From NCBI GenBank assembly GCA_964405435.1, contig CAYOOD010000033.1, positions 1 to 64,000 on the forward strand: a DNA stretch of 64,000 bases. Reading direction: 5' to 3'. The position numbers and the translations under genes were made by a program. Positions 27,909 through 37,500 of the stretch are shown here, one piece after another. Position 1 is the stretch's first letter. Every line of letters starts with the position of its first letter. This DNA comes from DVEG01 sp964405435. GTDB lineage: Bacteria > Cyanobacteriota > Cyanobacteriia > Cyanobacteriales > Oscillatoriaceae. Below the pieces are notes generated by a model that was not told the origin of the DNA, made no database searches, and saw only the letters and a program-made list of their open reading frames with translations.

Positions 27909-29456
27909 TTAGTGCAAACCTTTCATTACTTTGCGCTTGGCCATTTTTAACTTCTGAATGCTGGAAGCTTGAATTTGCTTTTCTTGCCCGATTTGGTGCT
28001 GCCTTTCTAATTCGGCGAGAATTTCTGCCAAGTCGCTGAGTGTGGTATCTGGCTGGGCGACGACCTGGTTTATAAGAGTTTCAAACCCTCGCGCCATTCG
28101 GGCAATGCTCGCAGCCTCAAATAAGTCTGTTTTATAGTCAAACAAGCCTTGAATTCCTTCTGGAATCTCCCAGAGCGTGAGGCTCAAGTCGTGCCTCGAC
28201 GTACCGGGATCGAATTCTAGAACGCTCAAGGTTAAACCGGGCAGATCCAGGGGTGGCATGGGCGCATTCTGAAGAACAAACCAGACTTGAAATAGCGGGT
28301 TATAGCTGAGGTTTCGCTCCGGTTGCAATTCTTCCACGAGCTTTTCAAAGGGCACGTCGGGGCGAGCATAGGCTTGTAAGGCGGTCTCGCGCGCCCGACG
28401 GAGCAGTTCGCGGAAAGTTAGATTGCCTGCCGCGCCAATTCGCAGCACTAAAGTATTGACAAAAAAACCAATTAAATCTTCTAATTCGACTCGATTGCGG
28501 TTGGCAATCGGAGAGCCAATTGCGAGGTTTTCCTGCTGGGTCTGGCAGTAAAGCAAGGCGCGAAATGCTGCCAGCAGCGTCATAAATTGGGTGGCTTCTT
28601 CTTGCTGATTGAGCTTTTGCAGTGCTTCAGTTAAGGAGGAGGAAATAAGAAAGGATTGCTGCGCCCCTCGAAAAGTTGGCGCTGGCGATCGCTGTCGGTC
28701 TGTTGGCAGCACGGCTAAAGTGCCTGCTAATTGCTGTTTCCAGTAAGCGAGCTGTTTTTCTAATTGCTCTCCCTGCAAGTGCTGCTGCTGCCAACTGGCA
28801 AAGTCACCATACTGCATGAGAAGTTCGGGTAGGGGGGAAGGTTTGCCAGTGCAAAAAGCCTCGTAAAGCGCTGCCACTTCTCGCACCAGCACGCCCATCG
28901 ACCAACCATCGGAAATAATGTGATGTATTGTCAGCAGCAAGACGCATTCTGTCTCGCCAATTTGCAGCAGAGTTGCCCGCAGCAAGGGAGCTCGCGTTAA
29001 ATCGAAGGGGCGCTGCGCTTCTGCAACAGCCCGCTGCTGAATTTCAGCTTGCTGCTCAGCCTCCGGCAACTCCCGCAGGTTTATCACCGCTAGGGCGAAG
29101 TTCGAGGAAGGGGAAATAATTTGAACGGGTTGCCCGTCCACTTCTGCAAATGCAGTCCGCAAAGTTTCGTGACGCCTGACAATTTCCTCGATCGTTTGTT
29201 GCAGCGCCGCCAGATCGAGCTGCCCTTTCAACCGCACAGCAGCAGGAAGGTTGTAGGCAGGGTTTCTGGGAGAGAGCCTGTCGAGAAACCACAGCCGCTG
29301 CTGGGCGAAAGAAAGGGGAGCGGGATTTTGCTGCGATCGCCTGGGAATGCGCTTGGATTCCTCAGCCTGCACGGCATCTTCCCGCAAGGCTTTGAGCAGG
29401 AGCGATCGCTTTTCTGGCGAGAGATTTTTCAGTCGTTCTGAGCGATTAGCAGGCAT
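27909..29456 (-). CDS. Stand-alone NRPS condensation domain
   Basis: 515 residues containing only one condensation domain (about 45-480) with an intact catalytic HHIISDGWS near 180 and the usual DFASWQ and GFFVNTLVLR motifs. A docking-like helix (NLSPEKRSLLLKALRED) precedes it and a Lys-rich tail (KLKMAKRKVMKGLH) follows. With the hydroxylase gene downstream it forms a split version of the C-TauD fusion at the end of the 1921-residue NRPS; the tail resembles the linker in that fusion. I infer that it joins the beta-Ala-bearing chain to the Asp loaded on the next protein. Start ATG 29456 overlaps the decarboxylase stop by 11 bases, so translation is coupled. Confidence 0.9.
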   Translation of the reverse strand: MPANRSERLKNLSPEKRSLLLKALREDAVQAEESKRIPRRSQQNPAPLSFAQQRLWFLDRLSPRNPAYNLPAAVRLKGQLDLAALQQTIEEIVRRHETLRTAFAEVDGQPVQIISPSSNFALAVINLRELPEAEQQAEIQQRAVAEAQRPFDLTRAPLLRATLLQIGETECVLLLTIHHIISDGWSMGVLVREVAALYEAFCTGKPSPLPELLMQYGDFASWQQQHLQGEQLEKQLAYWKQQLAGTLAVLPTDRQRSPAPTFRGAQQSFLISSSLTEALQKLNQQEEATQFMTLLAAFRALLYCQTQQENLAIGSPIANRNRVELEDLIGFFVNTLVLRIGAAGNLTFRELLRRARETALQAYARPDVPFEKLVEELQPERNLSYNPLFQVWFVLQNAPMPPLDLPGLTLSVLEFDPGTSRHDLSLTLWEIPEGIQGLFDYKTDLFEAASIARMARGFETLINQVVAQPDTTLSDLAEILAELERQHQIGQEKQIQASSIQKLKMAKRKVMKGLH

Positions 29457-31134
29457 TATTATTCACCTCTTCGCAGGGCTGGTAATTCGCGAGAGTTAAG
29501 GAAAGCTTTGCCGCTATTTTAAGTTGGTCGTTTAAAACAGCGTTGATATCTGCTTCAGTTGTGAGCGGGTTAGCAAGGACTGCCCGCAGGGCAACAAGTG
29601 GAATGCTTTTCTCGCAGAAAGTGTTTGGCACGGTTGTCCGCGATACGAAGGTATGACCGGCTCGGCGCTGGGCATCCTGAAGGCGCTCGTTAAATTGATT
29701 GATGAAGTCGTTGTCGGCTTCCGTCAGTTGGTTTTTGGCGGCTTTCTGCCTGAATGGCTCTGGAATATATCGATATAATAGAATATTGATTTCTGGTTCT
29801 TGCAACAGCTCAAATGCCGAGTTTTTCCGAATGCAATCGGCTAGATACTGCGTTTTTCCTATTCCCGCATCTATCAAAAATTCATAGCCTTTGTGGCCGA
29901 TGATATTCAGCGCTGCTTGCAAAAATAAACTCGCGCCCGGTCGAGAGCCTTCGAGAGAGCGCTTGCCGAGATCGATGGAGTCTTTTCGCACGGTATAGGG
30001 TGCGTGTTTCTCAATGACTTTGGCGAGTTGGGGATTGCGGAATAGAACCATGCCGATTCCCATTGGCAAATACATTTGTTTGTGTCCGTCTACGGTGACG
30101 GAATCTGCCAGTTCGATGCCGGTAAGTTTGTGTCGGTGTCGTTCGGAAAAAAGCACGGGTCCCCCCCAAGCAGCATCGACGTGAAAGTGCGCGTTTGCTT
30201 CCTGCGCGATCGCCGCTATTTCTGGGAGCGGATCGATACTTCCCGAATCGGTGCTGCCCGCAATGCCGACAATTGCCAAAATATGCAGGTTGCGATCGCG
30301 GCATTCGGCTACAGTTTGGCGCAGCGCCGCCAAATCTATGCGGCGATCGCAATCGGTGGGGATTTTTATGAGACTGCGATCGCCAATGCCTAATAAGCCG
30401 GCAGCCTTCTCAAAAGAGTAGTGCATCAAGCGAGAGCCGATAATAACAGCTCCCTTGCAGCCGTAAAACTCTAAAGCCGCGTGCAAGCCTTCTTTTTCGA
30501 TGCCGCTAAAGCCATCTTTTGCCCCTAAAGAAGCGTTGCGAGCGCACCACAGGGCTGTAATATTCGCCAAGGTGCCGCCCGTTACCATTATACCGAGCGT
30601 GCTGTCACTTTTTTGAATGTGCTGCTCGTAAAATTGCTCGGATAAACTGTAAATTAATCGGTGCATCATTGCCAAAGTCTGGCGCTCGCAGGGGCTCAAA
30701 GCTTTGGCAGTTTCCATCTTGACCGAGTTTTGATTCATGGCGGTCAAGAGTTTCCCAATCGGGCGCGTGAAATAGGGAAGCGCGCTGGTCATGTGCCCGA
30801 TATAGCGCGGGGAAGAGGTATGAATGGAATGGGCAACGAGGCTTTCCGCAACTTCATCTATATAATTCCCAATATCAGAAGGAAGGGCGGGAATTTTACT
30901 TTCCCGAAATTTTTCCTGAATTAATTCTATATCGAGATCGGTGCTGGCAGTTTTTGCCCGCAAAAACTCTCGCGCGATCGCAGAAATATGCCGCTCCATC
31001 TCTTGTTCGGCAAAAAATGACTTGTCCGATGCGCCGAATAATTCCATTACCTGTTCTTCAAGTCGGTTAGCTGAGCCTTCTAATGGCCGCACTCCGTTCC
31101 GCAAATCTGCCAGTTTTACTGTTCCTTCACTCAT
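29446..31134 (-). CDS. PLP-dependent aspartate 1-decarboxylase (PanP-like)
   Basis: Group II PLP decarboxylase of 562 residues. Visible: MVTGGTLANITALWCARN, HFHVDAAWGGP and the PLP-lysine motif SVTVDGHKQMYLPMGIGMV. The overall pattern (VIIGSRLMHYSFEKAAGLLG, YTVRKDSIDLGKRSLEGSRP) matches the PanP-type aspartate 1-decarboxylases that make beta-alanine, rather than glutamate decarboxylase. Beta-alanine is the predicted substrate of the preceding NRPS, so it should supply that module. Start: ATG 31134; a GTG three codons upstream also fits. Alternative: another L-amino acid decarboxylase such as diaminobutyrate decarboxylase. Confidence 0.87.
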   Translation of the reverse strand: MSEGTVKLADLRNGVRPLEGSANRLEEQVMELFGASDKSFFAEQEMERHISAIAREFLRAKTASTDLDIELIQEKFRESKIPALPSDIGNYIDEVAESLVAHSIHTSSPRYIGHMTSALPYFTRPIGKLLTAMNQNSVKMETAKALSPCERQTLAMMHRLIYSLSEQFYEQHIQKSDSTLGIMVTGGTLANITALWCARNASLGAKDGFSGIEKEGLHAALEFYGCKGAVIIGSRLMHYSFEKAAGLLGIGDRSLIKIPTDCDRRIDLAALRQTVAECRDRNLHILAIVGIAGSTDSGSIDPLPEIAAIAQEANAHFHVDAAWGGPVLFSERHRHKLTGIELADSVTVDGHKQMYLPMGIGMVLFRNPQLAKVIEKHAPYTVRKDSIDLGKRSLEGSRPGASLFLQAALNIIGHKGYEFLIDAGIGKTQYLADCIRKNSAFELLQEPEINILLYRYIPEPFRQKAAKNQLTEADNDFINQFNERLQDAQRRAGHTFVSRTTVPNTFCEKSIPLVALRAVLANPLTTEADINAVLNDQLKIAAKLSLTLANYQPCEEVNNNAC

Positions 31135-31165
31135 CACGCACACTTCCTTCTGAATGGGAATTTTT

Positions 31166-31205
31166 TAGTCCCCCTCTCCGCATCGGGAGCGGGGGTTGAG
31201 GACTT
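31166..31205. repeat. Imperfect hairpin in operon gap
   Basis: The segment around agtccccctctccgcatcgg pairs with gggagcgggggttgaggact, forming a long imperfect stem. It lies in the 83-base gap before the decarboxylase gene. T-runs flank it only on the plus strand, opposite to the operon, so it is not a normal terminator here. It is probably a dispersed repeat or mRNA-processing hairpin. Confidence 0.5.
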
Positions 31206-31217
31206 TTGGGTCGATTT

Positions 31218-34200
31218 TCAAAAACGGGACGCCCGCTCAGCAGCCATCACGGTTTGTGATTTTTCTGCGTCAGTTTCTTCTAAGCGATCGAGCAGTTCAT
31301 CTATCTTGTCAGAACTGGCGATCGCCAGAATTGCATCTTCTACCATTTCCGCCATATCCTGAATAGTTGGAGAGGCAAAAAACTCTGACAACTGCAACTC
31401 TACCCCAAAGTGCGCTCGCACCCGCGATACCAACTGCGTCGCCATCAAAGAGTGCCCGCCGAGGTCAAAAAAGCTTTCATTAATTCCTACTTTCTCTCGC
31501 CCTAAAACAGCCGTCCAAATCTCAGCGATTTCTTTTTCTGTGGGCGTTTGCGGCTCGGTGAAGGCTGCTTCATCAGAGACGCGATCGCATTCGGGCAAGG
31601 CGCGGCGGTCGAGTTTTCCGTTGGGCGTTAGCGGCAGCGCATCTAATAGCACAAAAGCTGAGGGCACCATATAATCGGGCAGTTTGTGCTTCAGGAAAGC
31701 GCGCAGTTCTGAAATGAGTTCGGAGTTTTGAGATTTGAGTTTTGAGGTTGGAACTAGGTAAGCCACTAAACGCTGACTGTCCGGTTCATTTCCCTGGAGC
31801 AAAACGGCAGCCTCGCTTACAGAGGAATGTTGAGAGAGTGCCGCCTCTATTTCTCCTAGCTCGATGCGGAAGCCGCGTATTTTTACCTGACGGTCAGCCC
31901 GCCCTATAAATTCTATCGTACCATCCGGCAGGTAACAACCTAAATCGCCTGTTTTGTACAAAACTTTTTGAGAAGGCGTCTGGGCAGACTCTAATTCTTC
32001 CTTCCAAAATGGGTTGGAGATGAATTTCTCAGCAGTTAAGTCGGGGCGGTTTAAGTAACCCAGTGCCAAGCCGTCGCCGCTGACGTAAATCTCGCCGGGA
32101 ATCCCAACCGGAACGGGTTGCCAGTTGCGATCGAGCAGGTATATTTGGGTGTTGGCGATCGCTCGCCCAATTGGCACTCCCTCGGAGCGATCGCACTGAG
32201 TGGCATCGTACCACGTTACGTCTGCCGCCACTTCAGAGGAGCCGTAAAGATTTATCAATACCCGCTGGGGCAGCTTCTCGCGAAAGCGCTGGCAGAGTTG
32301 CACGGGCAGGGTTTCTCCGCTGCAAATCCAATATTTCAATTTAGGCAAGCGGCTGTCTAAATCGGGGAAGGAATCCAAGAGGGCTCGCAGCAAAGAAGGA
32401 ACCAGTACCAGCCGCGTTACATTTTGCTCGGATAAGGTTTGAACGAATCGGGGGATATCTTTGACGGCTTTATCGGGAATAATAACAGTTCGCAGCCCGT
32501 GCAGCAAGGGTGCAAACAGTTCCCAAACCGAATCGACAAAATTTAAGGAAGTTTTTTGACAGCAAATTTCTTCCTCGGTAAAGAGGTAGGGGTTCCAGTA
32601 ACAGCGATTGACTGCGCCTCGGTGGGTGCCGAGGACGCCTTTGGGAGTGCCAGTCGAGCCGGAAGTGTAGAGAACATAAGCGAGGCTGTCAGCTCCTACT
32701 TGTACGCCAGGATTGCGATCGCTCTGTCGGGCAATTGCTTCCCTATCTGCATCTAAAAATACGACTTTGGCGCTGTTTTCGGGCAGGGTTTCTCGCAGCT
32801 TCTCCTCCGTCAACAGCACGGAAACTTTTGCGTCTGCCAGCATGAAGGCGAGGCGATCCTGGGGATAGGCGGGATCGAGAGAAACGTAGGCGGCACCGGC
32901 TTTGAGAGTGCCGAGAATTCCCGCCAGCATTTCCAGCGATCGCGCTAAGCTAATTCCGACCAAAACTCCCGATCCGAAGCCCAAAGATTGCAAGTAATGC
33001 GCGATTTGGTTGGCTTTTGCGTTCAATTCGCGGTAAGTCAATTGTTGATTTTCGCAAATTGCCGCTACGGCATCCGGGGTTCGCTCTGCCTGCGCTTCAA
33101 ATAACTCGCAAAGCGAAGCATTTTTGGGGTAATCCGCCCGCGTGTCGTTCCACTCTCCGAGCAATTGCTGCTGTTCGGCAGCGCTCAATAGGGATAATTC
33201 TGAAAGTTTTCGCTGGGGATTGGCAGCGATTCCCTCCAGTAAAGTTTGCAGGTGACCGAGCATCCGCGCGATCGCGCTGTCCTCAAAGCGGTTGCTATTG
33301 CAACCAATTTTGAGCGCCAACTCCTCACCAGGCACTACTGTCAGCGTTAGGGCATAGTTTGTCTTTTCAAAAGAGCGAACGCTTTCTATTTCCAGGTTTT
33401 GAACCCGCTCTTGCAAAGAAGACTCTAAGGGATAGTTCTCAAAAACTACCAGCGTGTCAAATAAAAGCACTCCGCGCGGCACCTCGCTCCACCGCTGCAC
33501 CTCTACCAAGGGGCTGTACTCGTACTGCCGCGCCTCTATTTGTTGCGCTTGCAACTGCTTGAGCCAAGACAGCAGCGAGTCTTCTGGGCGAATCCTGACG
33601 CGCGCGGGCAGGGTGTTGACGAACAGCCCCACCATCGATTCTACTCCTGCTAAATCAGGCGGACGACCGGAGACAACCGCTCCAAAAACGACGTCTTCCT
33701 CGCTACTATAGCGGCTGAGAAGCAGTCCCCAGGCTCCTTGCACGAGAGTATTCAGCGTCAGTTGTTGCTGCCGAGCTAGCGTTTTTAGCGCTGCTGTTGT
33801 CGCGGCTGGCAGCAGAATTTGCTGCTCCTGGTAAATTTCTTCGCCCGCTGCGCTTGCAAAATTCCGCTCAATTGGGATCGGAGTGGGTGCGGTAAAACCT
33901 TGCAGGCGCTGCCGCCAAAATGACTCAGCCTCAGATAACTTTTGCTGCTGTATCCAAACAATATAATCCCGATAGGGGCGCGGGCGCGGTAAGGATAATT
34001 GTTCGCCGTTGAGGAAGGCTTGGTAAAAATCAAAGACTTCTTTTAGGATGGCGGGGCTCGACCAGCCATCTAGCAGCAGGTGGTGGTGACTCCAGATGAA
34101 ATAATAAGTATCTTTTGCCAGTTGGATGAGAGTCAGGCGCATCAGCGGCGGTTGGCGCATGTCGAAACCCCGATCGCGATCGCTCTCAAGAAAGGTTTCT

Positions 34201-34511
34201 AACTGCTGTTGCTGTTCTGCGGGCGATCGCCCTTGCCAGTCGCACTCCTCCCAAGGCAGTTGCACTTGCCGGTGTACGACTTGAACGGGTTCTTTGACGC
34301 CTTCCCAGACGAAGGAAGTACGCAAGATGGGATGCCGATCTGTCACCTGCTGCCACGCCTGCTTAAATGCCTGCGGGTTCTTCAGATGGCGCAGCGTGCA
34401 GCTTAATTGCTCGAAATAAACTCCCGAATTGGGAGAGTAAAGGGTGTGAAAGAGCATCCCCTGCTGCATGGGCGAGAGGGGGTAGAAATCTTCGACGTTG
34501 CCTTTGCCCAT
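31218..34511 (-). CDS. NRPS: C(DCL) - A(beta-Ala) - T
   Basis: 1097 residues from ATG 34511, one base after the previous stop; a TTG at 34526 adds five residues. The C domain begins VEDFYPLSPMQQGMLFH and has HHHLLLDGWS, both typical of DCL domains that accept a D-residue from an upstream epimerase. The A domain (about 470-970) reads V-D-W-L-I-S-L-A-D-K (FVDSVWELF, LVLVPSLL, ICSGE, NLYGSSEVAAD), one change from the known beta-alanine code VDWVISLADK. T lies in DLGGHSLMATQ near 1017. The C-terminal acidic helix DKIDELLDRLEETDAEK fits docking to the LSPEKR helix of the free C domain. The adjacent aspartate decarboxylase gene supports beta-Ala. Confidence 0.92.
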   Translation of the reverse strand: MGKGNVEDFYPLSPMQQGMLFHTLYSPNSGVYFEQLSCTLRHLKNPQAFKQAWQQVTDRHPILRTSFVWEGVKEPVQVVHRQVQLPWEECDWQGRSPAEQQQQLETFLESDRDRGFDMRQPPLMRLTLIQLAKDTYYFIWSHHHLLLDGWSSPAILKEVFDFYQAFLNGEQLSLPRPRPYRDYIVWIQQQKLSEAESFWRQRLQGFTAPTPIPIERNFASAAGEEIYQEQQILLPAATTAALKTLARQQQLTLNTLVQGAWGLLLSRYSSEEDVVFGAVVSGRPPDLAGVESMVGLFVNTLPARVRIRPEDSLLSWLKQLQAQQIEARQYEYSPLVEVQRWSEVPRGVLLFDTLVVFENYPLESSLQERVQNLEIESVRSFEKTNYALTLTVVPGEELALKIGCNSNRFEDSAIARMLGHLQTLLEGIAANPQRKLSELSLLSAAEQQQLLGEWNDTRADYPKNASLCELFEAQAERTPDAVAAICENQQLTYRELNAKANQIAHYLQSLGFGSGVLVGISLARSLEMLAGILGTLKAGAAYVSLDPAYPQDRLAFMLADAKVSVLLTEEKLRETLPENSAKVVFLDADREAIARQSDRNPGVQVGADSLAYVLYTSGSTGTPKGVLGTHRGAVNRCYWNPYLFTEEEICCQKTSLNFVDSVWELFAPLLHGLRTVIIPDKAVKDIPRFVQTLSEQNVTRLVLVPSLLRALLDSFPDLDSRLPKLKYWICSGETLPVQLCQRFREKLPQRVLINLYGSSEVAADVTWYDATQCDRSEGVPIGRAIANTQIYLLDRNWQPVPVGIPGEIYVSGDGLALGYLNRPDLTAEKFISNPFWKEELESAQTPSQKVLYKTGDLGCYLPDGTIEFIGRADRQVKIRGFRIELGEIEAALSQHSSVSEAAVLLQGNEPDSQRLVAYLVPTSKLKSQNSELISELRAFLKHKLPDYMVPSAFVLLDALPLTPNGKLDRRALPECDRVSDEAAFTEPQTPTEKEIAEIWTAVLGREKVGINESFFDLGGHSLMATQLVSRVRAHFGVELQLSEFFASPTIQDMAEMVEDAILAIASSDKIDELLDRLEETDAEKSQTVMAAERASRF

Positions 34512-34512
34512 T

Positions 34513-37500
34513 TTAAACTTTTCCAATCGCTGAAAGAATGTCGTCTAGGTCGTTTTGCGTCCACTGGCTCCACTGGAATTCTGCAAAGTCAGAAGGAGTG
34601 CAGCCGACTGTTTCGGATTCCTGGGAAGCCAGGGCGATCGCTCGCAGCGCTTCGGCAAACCTCTGCGCCAAATTTTCCACCGTGGATCGTCGGTGAATTT
34701 CCTCGCTGTAAGTCCAATCCATTTGCAACTGCCCGTCCGCAACAAATCCGTTAATTTCTAGTAAATAGCTGCGGTTGCCTTCGGGGCTGAAAGGCTGCCC
34801 GACGGATTCCCCAGACAGGGCAAATAAAGATGATTCAGGCAGAACTTGGTCGAACTGTCCGAAGTAATTGAAACTCACCTCAGCCTGGGGAAGCGATCGC
34901 AGTTGTCGGGAAATTTCGCCACCGGCGAGATATCGCAGCAATCCGTAACCCATGCCGCGATTGGGGATGGCGCGCAACTGTTCTTTTACAGCTTTTAAGC
35001 CCTCTGCGGGAGTGGCAGCCTCGCCCAGCGACAGCAGCACCGGAAACACGGAAGTAAACCAGCCTACCGTCCGCGAAACGTCTGCATCGGGGAAGATATC
35101 TTCCCGCCCGTGCCCGTCTAAATCAACCAGCAGCACTCGCTCTCCCGTCCACTCGGCAAACGCCCACGCCAGCGCTGCCAGCAGCACGTCGTTAATTTGG
35201 GTTCGGTAGAGTTTGGGAACTTCGTGCAGCAGCAGGTGAGTGTCTTCAGCGTTGAGCGCTACCGACACGATGCGCGAGTGCGCGACCGCATTACTTCCAG
35301 AAGCGAAATCCACTGGCAAGGGAGAAATCGGCTTTTGCAGGTGTGCCAGCCAGCGATCGAATTCTTGCTGCAACGCTTCTGACTGAGCATATTCAACCAG
35401 CCGCTCAGCCCACTGCTTGAAAGAGGTCGTCTTCGGCGGCAGCGCGATCGCTTCACCCTTGCTCAACTGCTCGCAGGCAGTTTGCAAGTCTTCCAGCAAA
35501 ATGCGCCACGACACGCCATCGATCGCTAAGTGGTGGATGACGATTAGCAGTCGCGAGGGCTGCTGCGCTCCCAAATCGAACAGAACAGCGCGCGCTAGCG
35601 GCCCTTCTGACAAGTTTAAACTTGCCTGCGCTTTATTGCACTTGGAAATTATAGCACGATCGCGCTCATTTGTCAAGAAACTCGACAAATCCACCCTTTC
35701 AAACGGCACGGCTCCCCCCGGTTCGGCATTGAACTGCTGCCAGCCAGATTCGCCGCGCGCGAAGCGCAGGCGCAGGGCGTCGTGGTGCGTCAGAAGGCGC
35801 GCGATCGCTCGCTCCAGCAGCGCCGGATCGAGGGGTTGCCGCACTTCCAACATCACCGCTTGGTTCCAGTGGTGCGCAGAGGCAAAATTTTCTTCAAAGA
35901 ACCACTGCTGCACCGGAGTCAGCGGCACCGCGCCCGTCACTGGTTTTTGCTCGGCTCGCACAGCCTCGACAGTGCCAGCAGCGACTGCCAGTTCCGCGAT
36001 CGTTTGGTGCTGGAATAGCAGTTTGGGAGTCAGTTGAATCCCCGCTTGATTGGCTTTGGCGACGATTTGGATGCTGAGAATCGAATCTCCGCCCAACTCG
36101 AAAAAGTTGTCGCGCGTGCCTACTTGCTCGATTCCGAGAACCTCTCTCCAAATACTCGCGAGTTGCTCCTCGACGCTGCAGGAAGGAGCCGCGAAAGCTT
36201 CTTCCAAGTCGGATCGCGTCAAGTCGGGCGCTGGCAGCGCCGCGCGATCGAGCTTGCCGTTAGGCGTGAGAGGCAGTTTCTCCAGCAGCACGAAGGCAGA
36301 CGGCACCATATACTCGGGCAAGCGTTCTAGCAGGAACTGGCGCAGTTCGCTAGAAGACACTGAGGAATTCTGCTCTCGGGCGTCGGGGACGACGTAAGCC
36401 ACGAGACGCTTGCGATCGCCTTCCCACAGCAAAACCGCACTTTCCCGCACTGCTGGATGCTGAGACAGCGCCGCCTCAATCTCTGCCAACTCGATGCGGA
36501 ACCCCCGAATTTTCACCTGATTGTCCGCTCGACCGATTAGCTCGATATTGCCGTCTGGCAAGTAGCGAGCTACATCTCCGGTTTTGTACAGTTTTGAGTT
36601 GTGCGTTGAGGCGTCTAATTCCCCATGAGAAATTGAGAATTTATCGCTATTTTCAAATGGGTTGGGTATGAATTTCTCAGCCGTTAATTCGGGGCGGTTG
36701 AGATAGCCGCGCGCTACGCCAGCACCGCCGACGTGCAGTTCTCCGGGAACGCCGACCGGCACGGGCTGCAAGGAAGCGTCTAAAATATAAAGCTGGGTGT
36801 TGGGAAAGGGACGCCCGATGGGCACTATCTGCTCGCCGGGTAAATTTCCCGTCGCGCTTTCAAAATAGCAACTGTCGATGGTGGCTTCGGTGACGCCAAA
36901 CGAGTTAATCAGCCGCGTGTCAGGGGCGCAAAATTGCCGGAATTTTTCGTATTCCGAGCCGTACCAACTATCCGAGCCGCAGACGACGATTTTCATAAAA
37001 TCGAGCCGCTGTCCGCTCTCTTCTAGGTACTGGATCAGGTTCCTCAAGACGGCGGGAACGAATTCGCCAAAGTCTATCTTTTCCTGCCGCATCAGTTCGT
37101 AGAGTTTCTGCGGCGCGAGCAGCTTCTCGCGATCGCACAGCACCAGTTTGCCGCCAGAACACAGCGATCGCACCAAGTCGCCGCTAAAAACGTCGAAGGA
37201 AAAGCTCGCCATCTGGAGGTGAGCAGTCACTCCAGAGCGAAGCTGATAAGCGGTTTCCCAGCCCAAATAGGCATTCACCAGACTGCGGCGCGTGACTGCC
37301 ACCCCTTTAGAGCGCCCAGTAGAACCGGAGGTGTAGGTAACGTAAGCGAGATTTTCAGGCGTGGCTGTGTTAGAGGGGTTTTCTTCGCTCTCCAGGGCAA
37401 TTTGCTCCCAGTCTGCATCCAAACAAACGACTTTACAGGAGTGCGGGGGGAGTTTATTTAAAAGGTGCTGTTGAGTCAGCAGCAGCGGTGCCTGGGCGTC

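Noticed and set aside
31166..31205. Terminator within the NRPS operon
   Set aside because: On the operon strand the hairpin is not followed by a U-tract; the genes on both sides belong to the same pathway.
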